Shown one piece after another: positions 14,795-24,203 of a stretch of DNA of 64,000 bases. The translations under genes and the position numbers were made by a program. Location: the NCBI RefSeq assembly GCF_030769565.1, contig NZ_JAVCAP010000022.1:1-64000 (forward strand). The letters run 5' to 3'. The notes beneath the pieces were generated by a model. That model ran no database searches, was not told the DNA's origin, and saw only the letters and a list, made by a program, of their open reading frames with translations. The stretch is from Methylophilus aquaticus. Its GTDB lineage: Bacteria; Pseudomonadota; Gammaproteobacteria; Burkholderiales; Methylophilaceae. Positions within the stretch are counted from its first letter, which is position 1. Each line of letters begins with the position of its first letter.

Positions 14795-15826
14795 TTAATT
14801 GAACTCTATTTTCTTGCGCAGCACATTCGATGCATCATAAAAATACGCTTCATAAGAAATACTGCCCACCGCATAGACTTTTTCAATCACAATTTTATGT
14901 GCGCCTGCCCGCTGGCCTGCCAGCCACTGCTGTTTTTCAGCAGGTAATGAAGCCAAAGGCACGATTTTTTCGAATTCAAAGCCTTCGTTATATTTAAATT
15001 CAACCGTGTAAAACACATCATCCCAGCTGATTTCTGCATCATAGCCTTTGGCCACATGCTGGATGTAGATTGCCGGATTGTGCGCCCTTTGTATATTGAT
15101 GATCGCACTATTGAACAACACGACGCCAGAAATGACCATAGCCGAATAGCCAATCTTGCTAAACAGGCGGATGGATATTGCAGGAAGCATGCGTTTCATC
15201 AGGGTGGTGGAAAGGATGGCTGCCAGCGCAACGATCAGCCCCAACATCAGTACCTTCAGGGTAAATAAGCCAAAGCAGGCATACAAAATCAATTTAATGA
15301 TATGCAGGATGATTTCGTTTGCCGCGCGCGTGGCAACGATTTGCTCCTTAGACATGCCATAGCGTAAATAAAAGCGGTTAAACAATACGCCTACCGCCCC
15401 TGTCAGCCCTGAAATAGCCCCTGCCAGCAAGCCTATGAAAGGCAACAGGTAAGCTGGTGGATGCGCCGCATGTGCAGTAGTGCTTTCCTTTTTAAATAGA
15501 TATGGCAGGTTGGAGAGCAAGAAAACTGCCATGCATAACTCCACATACATCGGGGCCAGATAACTGAGTAGCCACGCGCCAAAAAATACGCCCGCAATGG
15601 CGGCGGGCAAAAACAGCTTGACGATGCGCCATTCAATCTCATGAAAGAACAAGACAATCTTGGTGACTGAACTTACCGATGTGCCGATAGACAACGCGGC
15701 TGGTACTTGTGCCGCGGGCAAGCTATACCCCAGTATGGGAATCAGCAGCAGGCCAGCGCCACCCCCGCAAATCAGGCTGATGGAAAACGCCAGTAATGCG
15801 GCGATAAACAGCGATACATAAAGCAT
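14795..15826 (-). CDS. TauE/SafE permease with an unusual C-terminal domain
   Basis: A 343-residue membrane protein. Residues 1-260 form the eight-helix TauE/SafE fold that exports sulfite or organosulfonates (GGGAGLLLIPILGY near the start, GAISGLTGAVGVLFNRFYLR in the second half). Unlike ordinary members of about 250 residues, it has a further ~80 residues after the last helix with a beta-strand pattern (WDDVFYTVEFKYNEG, later KIVIEKVYAVGSISYEAYFY). The extension reminds me of PepSY-like folds but I cannot confirm that. Single gene. Substrate unknown. Confidence 0.82.
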   Translation of the reverse strand: MLYVSLFIAALLAFSISLICGGGAGLLLIPILGYSLPAAQVPAALSIGTSVSSVTKIVLFFHEIEWRIVKLFLPAAIAGVFFGAWLLSYLAPMYVELCMAVFLLSNLPYLFKKESTTAHAAHPPAYLLPFIGLLAGAISGLTGAVGVLFNRFYLRYGMSKEQIVATRAANEIILHIIKLILYACFGLFTLKVLMLGLIVALAAILSTTLMKRMLPAISIRLFSKIGYSAMVISGVVLFNSAIINIQRAHNPAIYIQHVAKGYDAEISWDDVFYTVEFKYNEGFEFEKIVPLASLPAEKQQWLAGQRAGAHKIVIEKVYAVGSISYEAYFYDASNVLRKKIEFN

Positions 15827-16056
15827 AGCGACTCAGTAACTCAAGATGTAAAAGGATAACCGTGCAGCTTGCAGACTGTGCGGAATATCGAAACTGCAAC
15901 AGCGCGCATAGTCAGGCCAGGTGCTGAAAATATGTATAGTATAAAGCCAGTCGATTGACCTAACATGCGACCTAATACTGACCAGAAATAGATGGGTGGG
16001 GGTTTTTTTGGATAGCGACGAAAGCCAGGGCGGGCTCATATAGCTCAAGAATAAAG

Positions 16057-16088
16057 AAAAAGGCCTTGCATTTCTGCAAGGCCTTTTT
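16057..16088 (-). terminator. Terminator after tRNA-Asn
   Basis: A perfect 14-base stem (AAAAAGGCCTTGCA / TGCAAGGCCTTTTT) with a four-base loop lies five bases beyond the tRNA-Asn 3' end and ends in a U-run on the minus strand. It is symmetric and could act in both directions. Confidence 0.9.
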
Positions 16089-16093
16089 GTATT

Positions 16094-16169
16094 TGGCTCC
16101 TCAACCTGGGCTCGAACCAGGGACCTACGGATTAACAGTCCGGCGCTCTACCGACTGAGCTATTGAGGA
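16094..16169 (-). tRNA. tRNA-Asn (GTT)
   Basis: 76 bases including an encoded CCA (16094-16096). The acceptor stem TCCTCAA pairs with TTGAGGA. The anticodon loop is CTGTTAATC, giving anticodon GTT. The T-loop GGTTCGAGCCC and D-loop AGCTCAGTCGGTAGAGC are normal. No direct repeat of its 3' end was noticed nearby, so there is no sign of an integrated element. Confidence 0.97.
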
Positions 16170-16291
16170 ATCGGTACGTCGTTTGAAGGCGCTATAATAC
16201 TGAGAGGGCTGTCCTTGGTCAACCTCTTTTTCACAAATTTTTTATATTTTTTGATGCTACTATGTAATCTCCAAAAAAACGGGTGCTGTTG

Positions 16292-17596
16292 ATGAAAAAG
16301 TGGATTGTGCTGCTTGTATTTGTTGCTGCAATATGGTTGTTGCCGCTGCTGATCCCGCTTGCGCCGTATGTCAGGCAGGCAGAACAACACGCGTCTGATG
16401 TGCTGGGTGTTCCGCTTGTCATCGATAGTGCAAAAATCCAGTTATTGCCCAGTCCGCGGGTTGTGGCGCATGGTGTACATGTGGGGGGAGGCAGTGATGT
16501 CAGCGTTGAAGAGCTGTCAGTCGTTCCTGAGCTCTCCAGCATATTCTCGGCGCAGCGTGTCATCAGCGTGATGATGGATGGTGTGCTGGTGAAAAAGACT
16601 GCGCTCGTGGCATATGATATCGTGCAATCCAGGCTGGCAGGTCGCCAGTCAGATGCAAATGCTCCAGTATTGGTCAAGCAGGTTCAGATAGATCATCTGG
16701 ATGTCAGTGCTTTGGTCGGGTTGCCGGTGATGCGGGCAAGTGCCGGGCTGGCGGATAACGCACTGCAAAGCTTAAGGTTGGAGACGCATGATCGTACCTT
16801 GGTTGCAGACTTGCTCCCTCAGGGGCAAGCGCAGGCGCTTCAGGTCAAATTGCATGATTTCGTGCTGCCTGGACATCGGTTAAAAGTAGATGAGGGGGAG
16901 GTGCGGGCAAGCTTGCAAGCCAAGGCGCTGCATATTACTCAGGTTGAGTTGCGCATGCTGGATGGTAAAGTGACCGGGCAAGGCGAGCTTGGCTGGCAAT
17001 CTAGCGCGAAAGCCAGTGGCAAGTTTCAGTTACAGGGGGTGGCCATGCGGGCCTTGACTCGCACGGGGCGCGGCCCATATCTGAGTGGAGGGTTGTCCGG
17101 TAACGGGTCACTGGGGGCGGAGACTGCCCAGCTTGGAGGCTTGTTGGATCATTTGTGGGTGGAGGCACGGCTGGAAGTGAAAGAGGGCGTGCTGCACGGC
17201 ATTGACCTGGTCAAAATCGCAAAACTACTGCTCAAGCAGGGCGGACAGGGGGGCGAGACTGCATTTGACACCTTGCGCACGCAATTAAAGGTGCAGGGCA
17301 AGCGCACCCAGTTCAAACAGCTGGAGTTGGAGTCCGGCCTGATGACAGCCAAAGGCAATGTGGATGTACTCGATGGCAAGCAGCTTGAAGGGGCGGTGAC
17401 TGTGGCTGTTAAAGCAACGGCAGGTATGCTGGAAGTGCCGCTTGATGTTGGCGGCACTGTTGACGCGCCAACAGTATTGCCGGACAAGGCTGCTGCTTTG
17501 GGCGCTGCGGTTGGGACTGCGCTCATGCCGGGGGTTGGCACCAGTTTGGGCATCAAGGCCGGGAGCCAGTTTAAAAAACTGTTTGGGCGTGACTGA
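16292..17596 (+). CDS. AsmA-like envelope protein
   Basis: A 434-residue protein with one N-terminal membrane anchor (~1-22) and a long periplasmic beta-rich part that resembles AsmA-type proteins, with the repeated short strands of that family. The second half has the AsmA C-terminal pattern (GPYLSGGLSGNGSL and LHGIDLVKIAKLLL). Such proteins form lipid-transfer or envelope-assembly bridges. The end (PTVLPDKAAALGAAVGTALM) is the usual family ending. The ATG at 16292 is chosen; a GTG nine bases upstream is also in frame. Single gene followed by a terminator. Confidence 0.75.
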   Translation: MKKWIVLLVFVAAIWLLPLLIPLAPYVRQAEQHASDVLGVPLVIDSAKIQLLPSPRVVAHGVHVGGGSDVSVEELSVVPELSSIFSAQRVISVMMDGVLVKKTALVAYDIVQSRLAGRQSDANAPVLVKQVQIDHLDVSALVGLPVMRASAGLADNALQSLRLETHDRTLVADLLPQGQAQALQVKLHDFVLPGHRLKVDEGEVRASLQAKALHITQVELRMLDGKVTGQGELGWQSSAKASGKFQLQGVAMRALTRTGRGPYLSGGLSGNGSLGAETAQLGGLLDHLWVEARLEVKEGVLHGIDLVKIAKLLLKQGGQGGETAFDTLRTQLKVQGKRTQFKQLELESGLMTAKGNVDVLDGKQLEGAVTVAVKATAGMLEVPLDVGGTVDAPTVLPDKAAALGAAVGTALMPGVGTSLGIKAGSQFKKLFGRD

Positions 17597-17622
17597 AGTA
17601 TCTTTTAGCGTTTGTTCGCATA

Positions 17623-17648
17623 AAAAAAGCGCCTGGTGGCGCTTTTTT
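17623..17648. terminator. Terminator after the AsmA-like gene
   Basis: Perfect 11-base arms AAAAAAGCGCC and GGCGCTTTTTT around TGGT, ending in a T-run. Symmetric, so it can also end leftward transcripts from the aminotransferase gene. Confidence 0.9.
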
Positions 17649-17689
17649 ATTTTGGGGCTGTCAGGTCTTTGAGTATATGACCAGCACCA

Positions 17690-18898
17690 TCAGCTGAGTG
17701 CTTTTTCAATGCGATCCAGCGCCTCGCGCAGGTTGTCCATGCTGGTCGCAAACGAAATCCTGAAATAACCTTCTGCACCAAAGGCAGAACCTGGCACTAG
17801 TGCGACATTGTGTTGCTCCAGCAGGTATTCTGCGAGAGCCATATCGGAGGCGTCTTTGATTTTCCCTGTCTGGTAGAGGTTGCTGATGGCCTGTCTTGCA
17901 TCAGGGAACGCATAAAATGCTCCACCGGCCATCAGGCAGCTTAAGCCCGGCATGGCATTGAAACGATTTACCACATAGGTGTGGCGGTCACGGAAAGCAG
18001 CCACCATCGGTTTGATGCATTCTTGCGAGCCACTGAGTGCGGCTTCGGCTGCATATTGCGAAATGGAAGTCGGGTTGCTAGTCGATTGGCTTTGCAGGAT
18101 TTCCATCGCCTTGATGATGTTGGCCGGTCCGGCTGCGTAGCCGATACGCCAGCCTGTCATGGAGTAGGCTTTGGAAACACCGTTTAAGACGATGCAACGG
18201 TTTTTGAGGCCTGGGGCAGCATTCAGGATGTTATTAAATTTTTCGCCAGTCAGGTTAACATGCTCATACATATCATCAGTAGCTACCAGTACGTGCGGGT
18301 GTTTGAGTAATACGGCGCCCAATGCTTTGAGCTCATCCAGCGTGTAAACCGCCCCTGTCGGGTTGGATGGAGAGTTCAGGATGACCAGCTTTGTGTTGGC
18401 GTTGATGGCGGCTTCCAGTTGCGCTGGTAGTAATTTAAATCCTTGCTCAATGCCGCACTCGATGATCACAGGCTTGGCTTCGGCCACCATGGCGATATCA
18501 GCATAGCTGACCCAGTATGGTGCGGGGATGATGACTTCGTCACCGGCGTTTAAGACGGCCAGACACAAATTAAAAATGGTTTGTTTGCCACCCACGCCCA
18601 CAATCACTTCGTTCATGGCGTAATCAAAACCATTTTCAGTGTTGAATTTGTGCACAATAGCTTTTTTAAGCGCAGGAATTCCACTCACCGGTGTGTATTT
18701 GGTATATCCGGCATCAATGGCCGCTTTGGCTGCATCTTTGATGTGTTGTGGGGTATCGAAATCGGGCTCGCCAGCCGCCAGACCGATAATCGGACGGCCT
18801 TCTGCCTTATACTTAGCAGCTTTGGCAGTGATGGCCAACGTTGGTGATTCTTTAATGGATAAAACGCGTGCTGACAGCACGTTGGCGGCGTCGCTCAA
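17690..18898 (-). CDS. Aspartate aminotransferase, class I PLP enzyme
   Basis: A ~402-residue aminotransferase of the bacterial AspC/AAT-Igamma type that moves the amino group between aspartate and 2-oxoglutarate. Motifs: GLAAGEPDFDTPQHI, KYTPVSGIPALKKAI, PAPYWVSYADIA, SPSNPTGAVYT, the PLP lysine in NGVSKAYSMTGWRIGYAAG, and the substrate-binding Arg in YFRISFA. I prefer the TTG at 18898, which follows AAGGA at the right spacing and puts LSARVLSIKESPTLA close to the N-terminus. A longer frame begins at 18928. Single gene. Confidence 0.88.
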   Translation of the reverse strand: MSDAANVLSARVLSIKESPTLAITAKAAKYKAEGRPIIGLAAGEPDFDTPQHIKDAAKAAIDAGYTKYTPVSGIPALKKAIVHKFNTENGFDYAMNEVIVGVGGKQTIFNLCLAVLNAGDEVIIPAPYWVSYADIAMVAEAKPVIIECGIEQGFKLLPAQLEAAINANTKLVILNSPSNPTGAVYTLDELKALGAVLLKHPHVLVATDDMYEHVNLTGEKFNNILNAAPGLKNRCIVLNGVSKAYSMTGWRIGYAAGPANIIKAMEILQSQSTSNPTSISQYAAEAALSGSQECIKPMVAAFRDRHTYVVNRFNAMPGLSCLMAGGAFYAFPDARQAISNLYQTGKIKDASDMALAEYLLEQHNVALVPGSAFGAEGYFRISFATSMDNLREALDRIEKALS

Positions 18899-18972
18899 GA
18901 TGGAATCCTTGTGTGTTGCATAAAGCAAGCCTAAGCCTGCGTAAAAAAATTAAAAACGCATTATTTTACGCA

Positions 18973-19009
18973 AAAAACCTCTGGTGTGGAAGCATAACCC
19001 GAGGTTTTT
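18973..19009. terminator. Terminator between aminotransferase and protease genes
   Basis: Arms AAAAACCTC (18973-18981) and GAGGTTTTT (19001-19009) with a 19-base loop that can fold further. On the minus strand it ends in a U-run just after the protease gene. Confidence 0.65.
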
Positions 19010-19033
19010 AAAATGAAAATTGTGGTGTAAATT

Positions 19034-20047
19034 TTAGTGGCAGCTGCCTTCGCACCCCATGAATGTCTGGTAAACCGGCACAAGTTGCGGGTCAATCTGG
19101 CGCAGGCGTGTCTCTACCGCACTCACAGTCTCACCATCCCCCAGTTTTTTAGCCATATGGCCACGTTTGAACAACGCTTCAACAAAATTGGGGTCCAATG
19201 TCACCGAGTGCTGGTAAGCCTGGGCTGCTGCGCTGAAATGCAAAAGTTGCTGCTCCGCCATGCCCAGGCTGAACCAAGCATCCGGACTATTTTTTTCACT
19301 TCGGGTCCAGGCCAGAGCAATGGTTTCAAGCGCTGCCCAGTCTTGGCGTGATTCTGGTACCGCAGCACGCATGTAGTAAGGTTTTTTGTCTTCGTCTTCC
19401 TCCCACAAGGCTTTACCACTGACAGGGAAGGTTTGCGAGACAGGCAAGCTGGCAAGTGTTTTTAACCATTCTACGGGTAGGGCAAAGTGAATGCTGCCGC
19501 CATTGCCTGCGGTTTTAAAGGTATTGATGCCGACCAGTTTTCCATCCATATCAAACAAGCCGCTACCACTGGCGCCCATCAGAAACTTTGCGCTGCTGCG
19601 TATCATGAAACCGGTTTCAGTCGGATACAGTCCCTGAATTTCGCCGACAGAAGTGATCGGTGCTGGTACGCCATTGGAGTGGCCGATGGCGGTAATTTCC
19701 TGTCCGCGCTGTAGGCTGCTGCTGTTGCCGAGCGGGACTGGCTGGAAGGGCATGGCATGGGTGGTGACCAGGCAGAGGTCGTGCCAGGTGTCTGCGCGTA
19801 CGCTGGTAATCGGATAGCTGTCTTCTCCACGGGAAACCCAGGGTTGTTTGGTGGCGCGCAAGACGTGGCAGTTGGTCACCACCTCGTTTTCTGCCACGAC
19901 CACGCCGGAGCCGTAGGCCATGCCGCCATCCTGGTTGTAGCCGCGAATCAGCACCACACCAAAGTAAGAGCTCATCAGCGCTTGCTGGTTATAGGCTTGC
20001 GTTAGCGTTGAAAGCAGGAGCAGTGTTGCAGCCAGAAAATATTTCAC
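19034..20047 (-). CDS. Exported trypsin-like serine protease with TPR-like tail
   Basis: A 337-residue protein. A signal peptide (1-18, ending TQA) is followed by a trypsin-like domain (~25-200) with the triad His61 (VTNCHV), Asp90 (TWHDLCLV) and Ser160 (GASGSG). A helical TPR-like region follows (~235-320, with DAWFSLGMAEQQL and DPNFVEALFKRGHMAKKLGD). The C-terminus has a CEGSC Cys pair. It would act in the periplasm, as HtrA-like proteases do, but has no PDZ domain. The combination of protease and TPR may target unfolded or bound proteins. Confidence 0.8.
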   Translation of the reverse strand: MKYFLAATLLLLSTLTQAYNQQALMSSYFGVVLIRGYNQDGGMAYGSGVVVAENEVVTNCHVLRATKQPWVSRGEDSYPITSVRADTWHDLCLVTTHAMPFQPVPLGNSSSLQRGQEITAIGHSNGVPAPITSVGEIQGLYPTETGFMIRSSAKFLMGASGSGLFDMDGKLVGINTFKTAGNGGSIHFALPVEWLKTLASLPVSQTFPVSGKALWEEDEDKKPYYMRAAVPESRQDWAALETIALAWTRSEKNSPDAWFSLGMAEQQLLHFSAAAQAYQHSVTLDPNFVEALFKRGHMAKKLGDGETVSAVETRLRQIDPQLVPVYQTFMGCEGSCH

Positions 20048-20093
20048 ATTAGACCCCTAATCATTTGTGCGTTAATCGTGTTGAAGTGACTCT

Positions 20094-20110
20094 ACTTTAC
20101 TCAGTAAAGT
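20094..20110. promoter_or_regulatory. Palindrome between protease gene and uvrB
   Basis: ACTTTACT-C-AGTAAAGT is a perfect 8-base inverted repeat around one base, 47 bases from the protease start and about 100 from uvrB. It is a candidate operator for one or both divergent genes. It does not match the CTG-N10-CAG LexA pattern that one might expect for uvrB. Confidence 0.4.
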
Positions 20111-20208
20111 TCAGTGTACACATTTTTAATCTGGGTACTATATTGTCCGCGACTAAGTGGCATAAAACAGTTAAAATAAGTGAATATTGCCTATGATTGA
20201 TTCCGGTT

Positions 20209-22242
20209 GTGATTGTTACGTTTCCTAATAGTAAATACGAGTTGCATCAGCCTTTTCCGCCAGCAGGCGATCAGCCGCAAGCCATCGAGAAATTGACTGC
20301 CGGCATTGAGTCCGGCCTTAAATTTCAAACGCTGCTCGGCGTGACCGGTTCGGGTAAAACCTACACCATGGCCAATGTGATTGCACGCACTGGCAAACCC
20401 GCAATAGTCATGGCCCCCAATAAAACCCTGGCCGCGCAGTTGTACAGCGAGTTCAGGGAGTTTTTCCCCAATAATGCGGTGGAGTATTTCGTCAGTTATT
20501 ACGATTACTACCAACCGGAAGCCTATGTGCCTTCCCGCGATTTGTTTATCGAAAAAGATTCCAGTATCAATGACCATATCGAGCAGATGCGCTTGTCTGC
20601 CACCAAGGCCTTGCTCGAGCGAGAAGATGCGGTGATTGTGGCCACCGTGTCTGCCATTTACGGTATCGGCGACCCGGGGGAATACCATGGCATGGTGCTG
20701 CATATTCACCAAGGCAAGAAAATACTGCAAAAAGATGTGGTAGCGCATTTGATTGCGATGCAGTACGACCGCAATGACTTCGACTTTGGGCGGGGTTGTT
20801 TTCGGGTGCGCGGTGACATTATTGATGTCTTTCCTTCTGAAAACAGCGAGACGGCTGTACGTATCAGTCTGTTTGATGATGAAATTGATACTATTCAATT
20901 GTTTGACCCGCTGACGGGTCAGGTCTTCAACAAAATACATAACTTCAGGATATTCCCATCCAGTCATTACGTGACCGCACGTGAGGCCACTGTGCGTGCC
21001 ATGGAAACCATCAAGCAGGAATTGCGTGATCGCGTGAAGTTTTACCTGGGCGAGAACAAGCTGGTCGAGGCGCAACGCATCGAGCAGCGCACCCGTTTTG
21101 ATCTGGAAATGCTCAACGAAATCGGTTTTTGCAAAGGCATTGAAAACTACAGCCGCCACCTGACGGGCCGCCCTTCAGGCTCACCCCCGCCCACGCTGAT
21201 TGATTATTTGCCGCAAGACGCCTTGATGATTATTGATGAAAGCCATGTGACCGTGCCGCAAATCGGTGGCATGTATCTGGGTGACCGGTCGCGTAAAGCC
21301 AATCTGGTCGATTATGGCTGGCGTTTGCCCTCCGCCATGGATAACAGGCCGCTCAAGTTTGAAGAGTTTGAGCGCATTATGCGCCAGTGCGTATTTGTAT
21401 CGGCGACTCCTTCAGAATATGAAAAAAATCACCAGCAGCAAGTGGTGGAGATGATTGCACGCCCCACCGGACTGATCGACCCGGAAATTATTGTCAAACC
21501 TGCGGATACGCAAGTGGATGATTTGTTGGGGGAAATCAAGCTACGGGTGGCGGTTGGCGAGCGGGTGCTGGCCACCACGCTGACCAAACGCATGGCAGAG
21601 GACCTGACAGATTACTTATCTGAACACGGCGTGAAGGTACGCTATTTGCATAGTGATATTGAGACGGTGGAGCGTGTGGAAATTATCCGTGATCTACGCT
21701 TGGGCGAATTTGATGTGTTGATCGGGATTAATCTGTTGCGCGAAGGCCTGGATATTCCGGAAGTCTCTCTGGTCGCGGTGCTGGATGCAGATAAAGAAGG
21801 GTTCCTGCGTTCGGAGCGTTCGTTAATCCAGACCTCCGGGCGGGCTGCGCGTAACCTGAATGGTAAAGTCATTTTTTATGCGAATAAAATCACGCGCAGC
21901 ATGAAACTGGCGATGGATGAGACCGAGCGCAGGCGTAAAATCCAAACCGCGTTTAATACTGCCAATGGCATTACGCCCAAGGGCGTGACCAAACGCATCA
22001 AGGACATCATTGAAGGCGTGTATGACAAAGACGAAGCGCATCGCGAGCGCAAGGCTGCACAGGAGCAGGCCAGCTATGCCAGCATGAGTGAGAAAGAGGT
22101 CACTAAAGAATTAAAACGGGTTGAAAAGGCCATGCACGATGCGGCTAAAAACCTGGAGTTTGAAAAAGCTGCCCAACTGCGGGATCAATTAAAAAAGCTC
22201 AAATTGCAAGCTTTTGGTGCTGAGATAGTGGATCTGAAATGA
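20209..22242 (+). CDS. uvrB: Excinuclease ABC subunit UvrB
   Basis: A ~677-residue helicase-like subunit of the nucleotide excision repair complex, which receives UvrA-located damage and recruits UvrC. Walker A is [13 protein letters not shown], the beta-hairpin region [12 protein letters not shown] is present, helicase motif II is MIIDESH, the later motifs include [12 protein letters not shown], and the C-terminal UVR motif is [22 protein letters not shown] in outline. GTG at 20209 gives the usual MIVTFPNS start. An upstream TTG at 20197 is in frame, and neither has a strong ribosome-binding site. It overlaps the next gene. Confidence 0.96.
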   Translation: MIVTFPNSKYELHQPFPPAGDQPQAIEKLTAGIESGLKFQTLLGVTGSGKTYTMANVIARTGKPAIVMAPNKTLAAQLYSEFREFFPNNAVEYFVSYYDYYQPEAYVPSRDLFIEKDSSINDHIEQMRLSATKALLEREDAVIVATVSAIYGIGDPGEYHGMVLHIHQGKKILQKDVVAHLIAMQYDRNDFDFGRGCFRVRGDIIDVFPSENSETAVRISLFDDEIDTIQLFDPLTGQVFNKIHNFRIFPSSHYVTAREATVRAMETIKQELRDRVKFYLGENKLVEAQRIEQRTRFDLEMLNEIGFCKGIENYSRHLTGRPSGSPPPTLIDYLPQDALMIIDESHVTVPQIGGMYLGDRSRKANLVDYGWRLPSAMDNRPLKFEEFERIMRQCVFVSATPSEYEKNHQQQVVEMIARPTGLIDPEIIVKPADTQVDDLLGEIKLRVAVGERVLATTLTKRMAEDLTDYLSEHGVKVRYLHSDIETVERVEIIRDLRLGEFDVLIGINLLREGLDIPEVSLVAVLDADKEGFLRSERSLIQTSGRAARNLNGKVIFYANKITRSMKLAMDETERRRKIQTAFNTANGITPKGVTKRIKDIIEGVYDKDEAHRERKAAQEQASYASMSEKEVTKELKRVEKAMHDAAKNLEFEKAAQLRDQLKKLKLQAFGAEIVDLK

Positions 22243-22508
22243 TGGAAATTAACACGTTTATTGGTGCATTTGCAGCATTCTGCACTACTGTATCATTTAT
22301 ACCGCAAGTCATTTACTCTTGGCGCACGCGAGATTTAAGTGGAATCTCCATGCCCATGTATTTGATTTTTACAACAGGTGTTGCATTGTGGTTGGTGTAT
22401 GGGGTAATCAATCACGATTGGCCAATTATTATTGCGAATGCAATTACTGTAGTATTGGCTGGGGTGGTTCTTTTGTTAAAATTAAAATTTATGCTGAGTG
22501 CAAATTAA
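22239..22508 (+). CDS. SemiSWEET sugar transporter
   Basis: An 89-residue protein with three membrane helices, the half-size bacterial relative of eukaryotic SWEET sugar carriers that works as a dimer. The family PQ-loop motif is visible ([19 protein letters not shown]) with the later [18 protein letters not shown]. Start ATG overlaps the uvrB stop (ATGA), so it is translationally coupled to a DNA-repair gene, with galU 25 bases downstream. The sugar carried is unknown. Confidence 0.88.
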   Translation: MMEINTFIGAFAAFCTTVSFIPQVIYSWRTRDLSGISMPMYLIFTTGVALWLVYGVINHDWPIIIANAITVVLAGVVLLLKLKFMLSAN

Positions 22509-22533
22509 AAAATAAAATGATTAGGATATTGCC

Positions 22534-23403
22534 ATGAAAAAGATTACAAAAGCTGTTTTCCCGGTTGCCGGTCTGGGGACCCGCTTTTTACCAGCAACTA
22601 AAGCCAGTCCAAAAGAGATGCTGCCCGTTGTTGATAAACCGCTGATTCAATATGCTGCCGAAGAGGCCATTGCCGCGGGTGCCACTGAGCTGATTTTTAT
22701 TACCGGACGGAATAAACGCTCAATTGCAGACCACTTTGACAAGGCTTATGAACTGGAAGCTGAGCTAGAGGCAGCGAATAAGCAGAAGCTGCTGGATATC
22801 GTACGTAGTATTCTGCCTAAAGGTGTGAGTTGTGTGTTTATCCGTCAGTCCCAAGCTTTGGGTCTTGGCCACGCCGTGTTGTGCGCCAAACCTGTTGTCG
22901 GTAATGAGCCTTTTGCCGTGTTACTGGCAGATGACTTGCTATGTGGTGAAGTGTCTATTACCAAACAAATGGTGGATGTATTTGAGCAACAGCAATGTTC
23001 TGTGCTGGGTATTGAAACTGTCGCACCCGAAGAAACCAGTAGCTACGGTGTCGTTGATGCGATTCCGCAAAGCGAAGATTTGCTTGAAGTGAAAGGCATG
23101 GTTGAAAAACCAAAGCCCGAAGAGGCGCCCTCTAATCTGGCAGTGGTCGGCCGCTATGTGCTCACGCCGCGTATTTTTGACTGTCTTGAACATGTCAAGC
23201 CTGGCAAAGGAGGCGAAATTCAATTGACCGATGGTATTTCTGCCTTGATGCAATATGAAAAAGTATTGGCCTATCGCTACCATGGTAAACGCTATGACTG
23301 TGGCAGTAAACTTGGGTTTATGCAGGCAAACGTTGAGTTGGCATTGCAACACCCGGAAATTGCAGATAGCTTCAAAGCTTATTTAAAAACCTTGAGTATT
23401 TAA
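22534..23403 (+). CDS. galU: UTP-glucose-1-phosphate uridylyltransferase
   Basis: A 289-residue nucleotidyltransferase that makes UDP-glucose for polysaccharide and envelope synthesis. Motifs: [20 protein letters not shown] at the N-terminus (nucleotide binding), [27 protein letters not shown] and [20 protein letters not shown]. Length is standard. TTAGGA lies before the ATG. The gene is close behind uvrB-SemiSWEET and ahead of hpt, all on one strand. Confidence 0.96.
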   Translation: MKKITKAVFPVAGLGTRFLPATKASPKEMLPVVDKPLIQYAAEEAIAAGATELIFITGRNKRSIADHFDKAYELEAELEAANKQKLLDIVRSILPKGVSCVFIRQSQALGLGHAVLCAKPVVGNEPFAVLLADDLLCGEVSITKQMVDVFEQQQCSVLGIETVAPEETSSYGVVDAIPQSEDLLEVKGMVEKPKPEEAPSNLAVVGRYVLTPRIFDCLEHVKPGKGGEIQLTDGISALMQYEKVLAYRYHGKRYDCGSKLGFMQANVELALQHPEIADSFKAYLKTLSI

Positions 23404-23423
23404 TATTAAAGGCGTTTAAAAGT

Positions 23424-23972
23424 ATGACGACTGTGCAAGCCGCTGAGCATTGGTTGCAACTTTCAGAGGTCGTTTATACGGCCTCTGAAGTTGATATTGC
23501 CATTAATACCATGATGCAGCATATGCAATCCACGCTGCCGGATGAGCCGATTGTGATGATGTGTGTAATGCGCGGCGGGCTTTATCTCTCTGCAAGGCTG
23601 ATGGCAGGGTTGCGTTGCCCATTACAATTGGATTATCTGCAAGCCAATCGCTACCACGGCTTGAGCGGCAGTCAGGTCGATTGGTCCAAACATCCCGATA
23701 CTGATTTGCAAGGGCGCATTGTGCTGGTGGTGGACGACATTCTGGACGAAGGCATTACCCTTGCAGAGGTGGTCAACTATTGCAAACAGGCCGGTGCAAA
23801 ACAAGTATTCACCGCCGTGCTCACCGAAAAAGACAATGGCTTGCAAAAACCGTTGCATGCAGATTTTGTTGGGTTGGTTGTGCCGAATCGCTATGTGTTT
23901 GGCTGCGGCATGGATGTCTATGGTTGGTGGCGTAACCTGCCGGAAATTCGGGCGTTAACCCAGCAGGCATAG
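23424..23972 (+). CDS. hpt: Hypoxanthine-guanine phosphoribosyltransferase-like enzyme
   Basis: A 182-residue purine salvage enzyme. The PRPP-binding signature is VLVVDDILDEGITLAEVV, with an upstream loop VMMCVMRGGLYLS and a C-terminal FVGLVVPNRYVFGCGMDV for base and metal contact. The size and order suit the hypoxanthine-guanine group. Proteins of this exact type in betaproteobacteria are often named hypoxanthine-guanine phosphoribosyltransferase, but base preference is inferred. 20 bases after galU. Confidence 0.88.
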   Translation: MTTVQAAEHWLQLSEVVYTASEVDIAINTMMQHMQSTLPDEPIVMMCVMRGGLYLSARLMAGLRCPLQLDYLQANRYHGLSGSQVDWSKHPDTDLQGRIVLVVDDILDEGITLAEVVNYCKQAGAKQVFTAVLTEKDNGLQKPLHADFVGLVVPNRYVFGCGMDVYGWWRNLPEIRALTQQA

Positions 23973-24005
23973 ACACATGCTTAATGATCTGCAAAATATT
24001 TTTGC

Positions 24006-24096
24006 TGGCGGAGAAGGAGGGATTCGAACCCTCGATACGCTTTCACGTATGCCTGATTTCGAGTCAGGTACATTCAACCAGCTCTGCCACTTCTCC
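24006..24096 (-). tRNA. tRNA-Ser (CGA)
   Basis: 91 bases including encoded CCA (24006-24008). The acceptor stem GGAGAAG pairs with CTTCTCC, the anticodon loop CTCGAAA gives anticodon CGA, and a long variable arm (CATACGTGAAAGCGTATC) marks a class II serine tRNA. Confidence 0.96.
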
Positions 24097-24203
24097 TGAT
24101 CTGAAGCTTGATAGGCAAGCATCAGGGTTTCCCGATGACGGGACGCTAGTCTACTATGCGTGAGGGTGAACATTCAATAGAACGCGTTAAATAAATCACG
24201 GCA

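Noticed and set aside
16094-16169. tRNA-Asn as an integration site for a mobile element
   Set aside because: No integrase gene and no repeat of the tRNA 3' end were found on either side; the flanks are core genes.
20048-20208. LexA box for SOS control of uvrB
   Set aside because: I looked for CTG-N10-CAG-like sequences before uvrB and found none that is symmetric; the palindrome present has a different pattern.
20191-21159. Long open frame (322 codons) on the minus strand inside uvrB
   Set aside because: It is antisense to a clear uvrB gene, its protein is rich in His and Phe with no recognisable domain, and no ribosome-binding site is visible. A codon-bias shadow.
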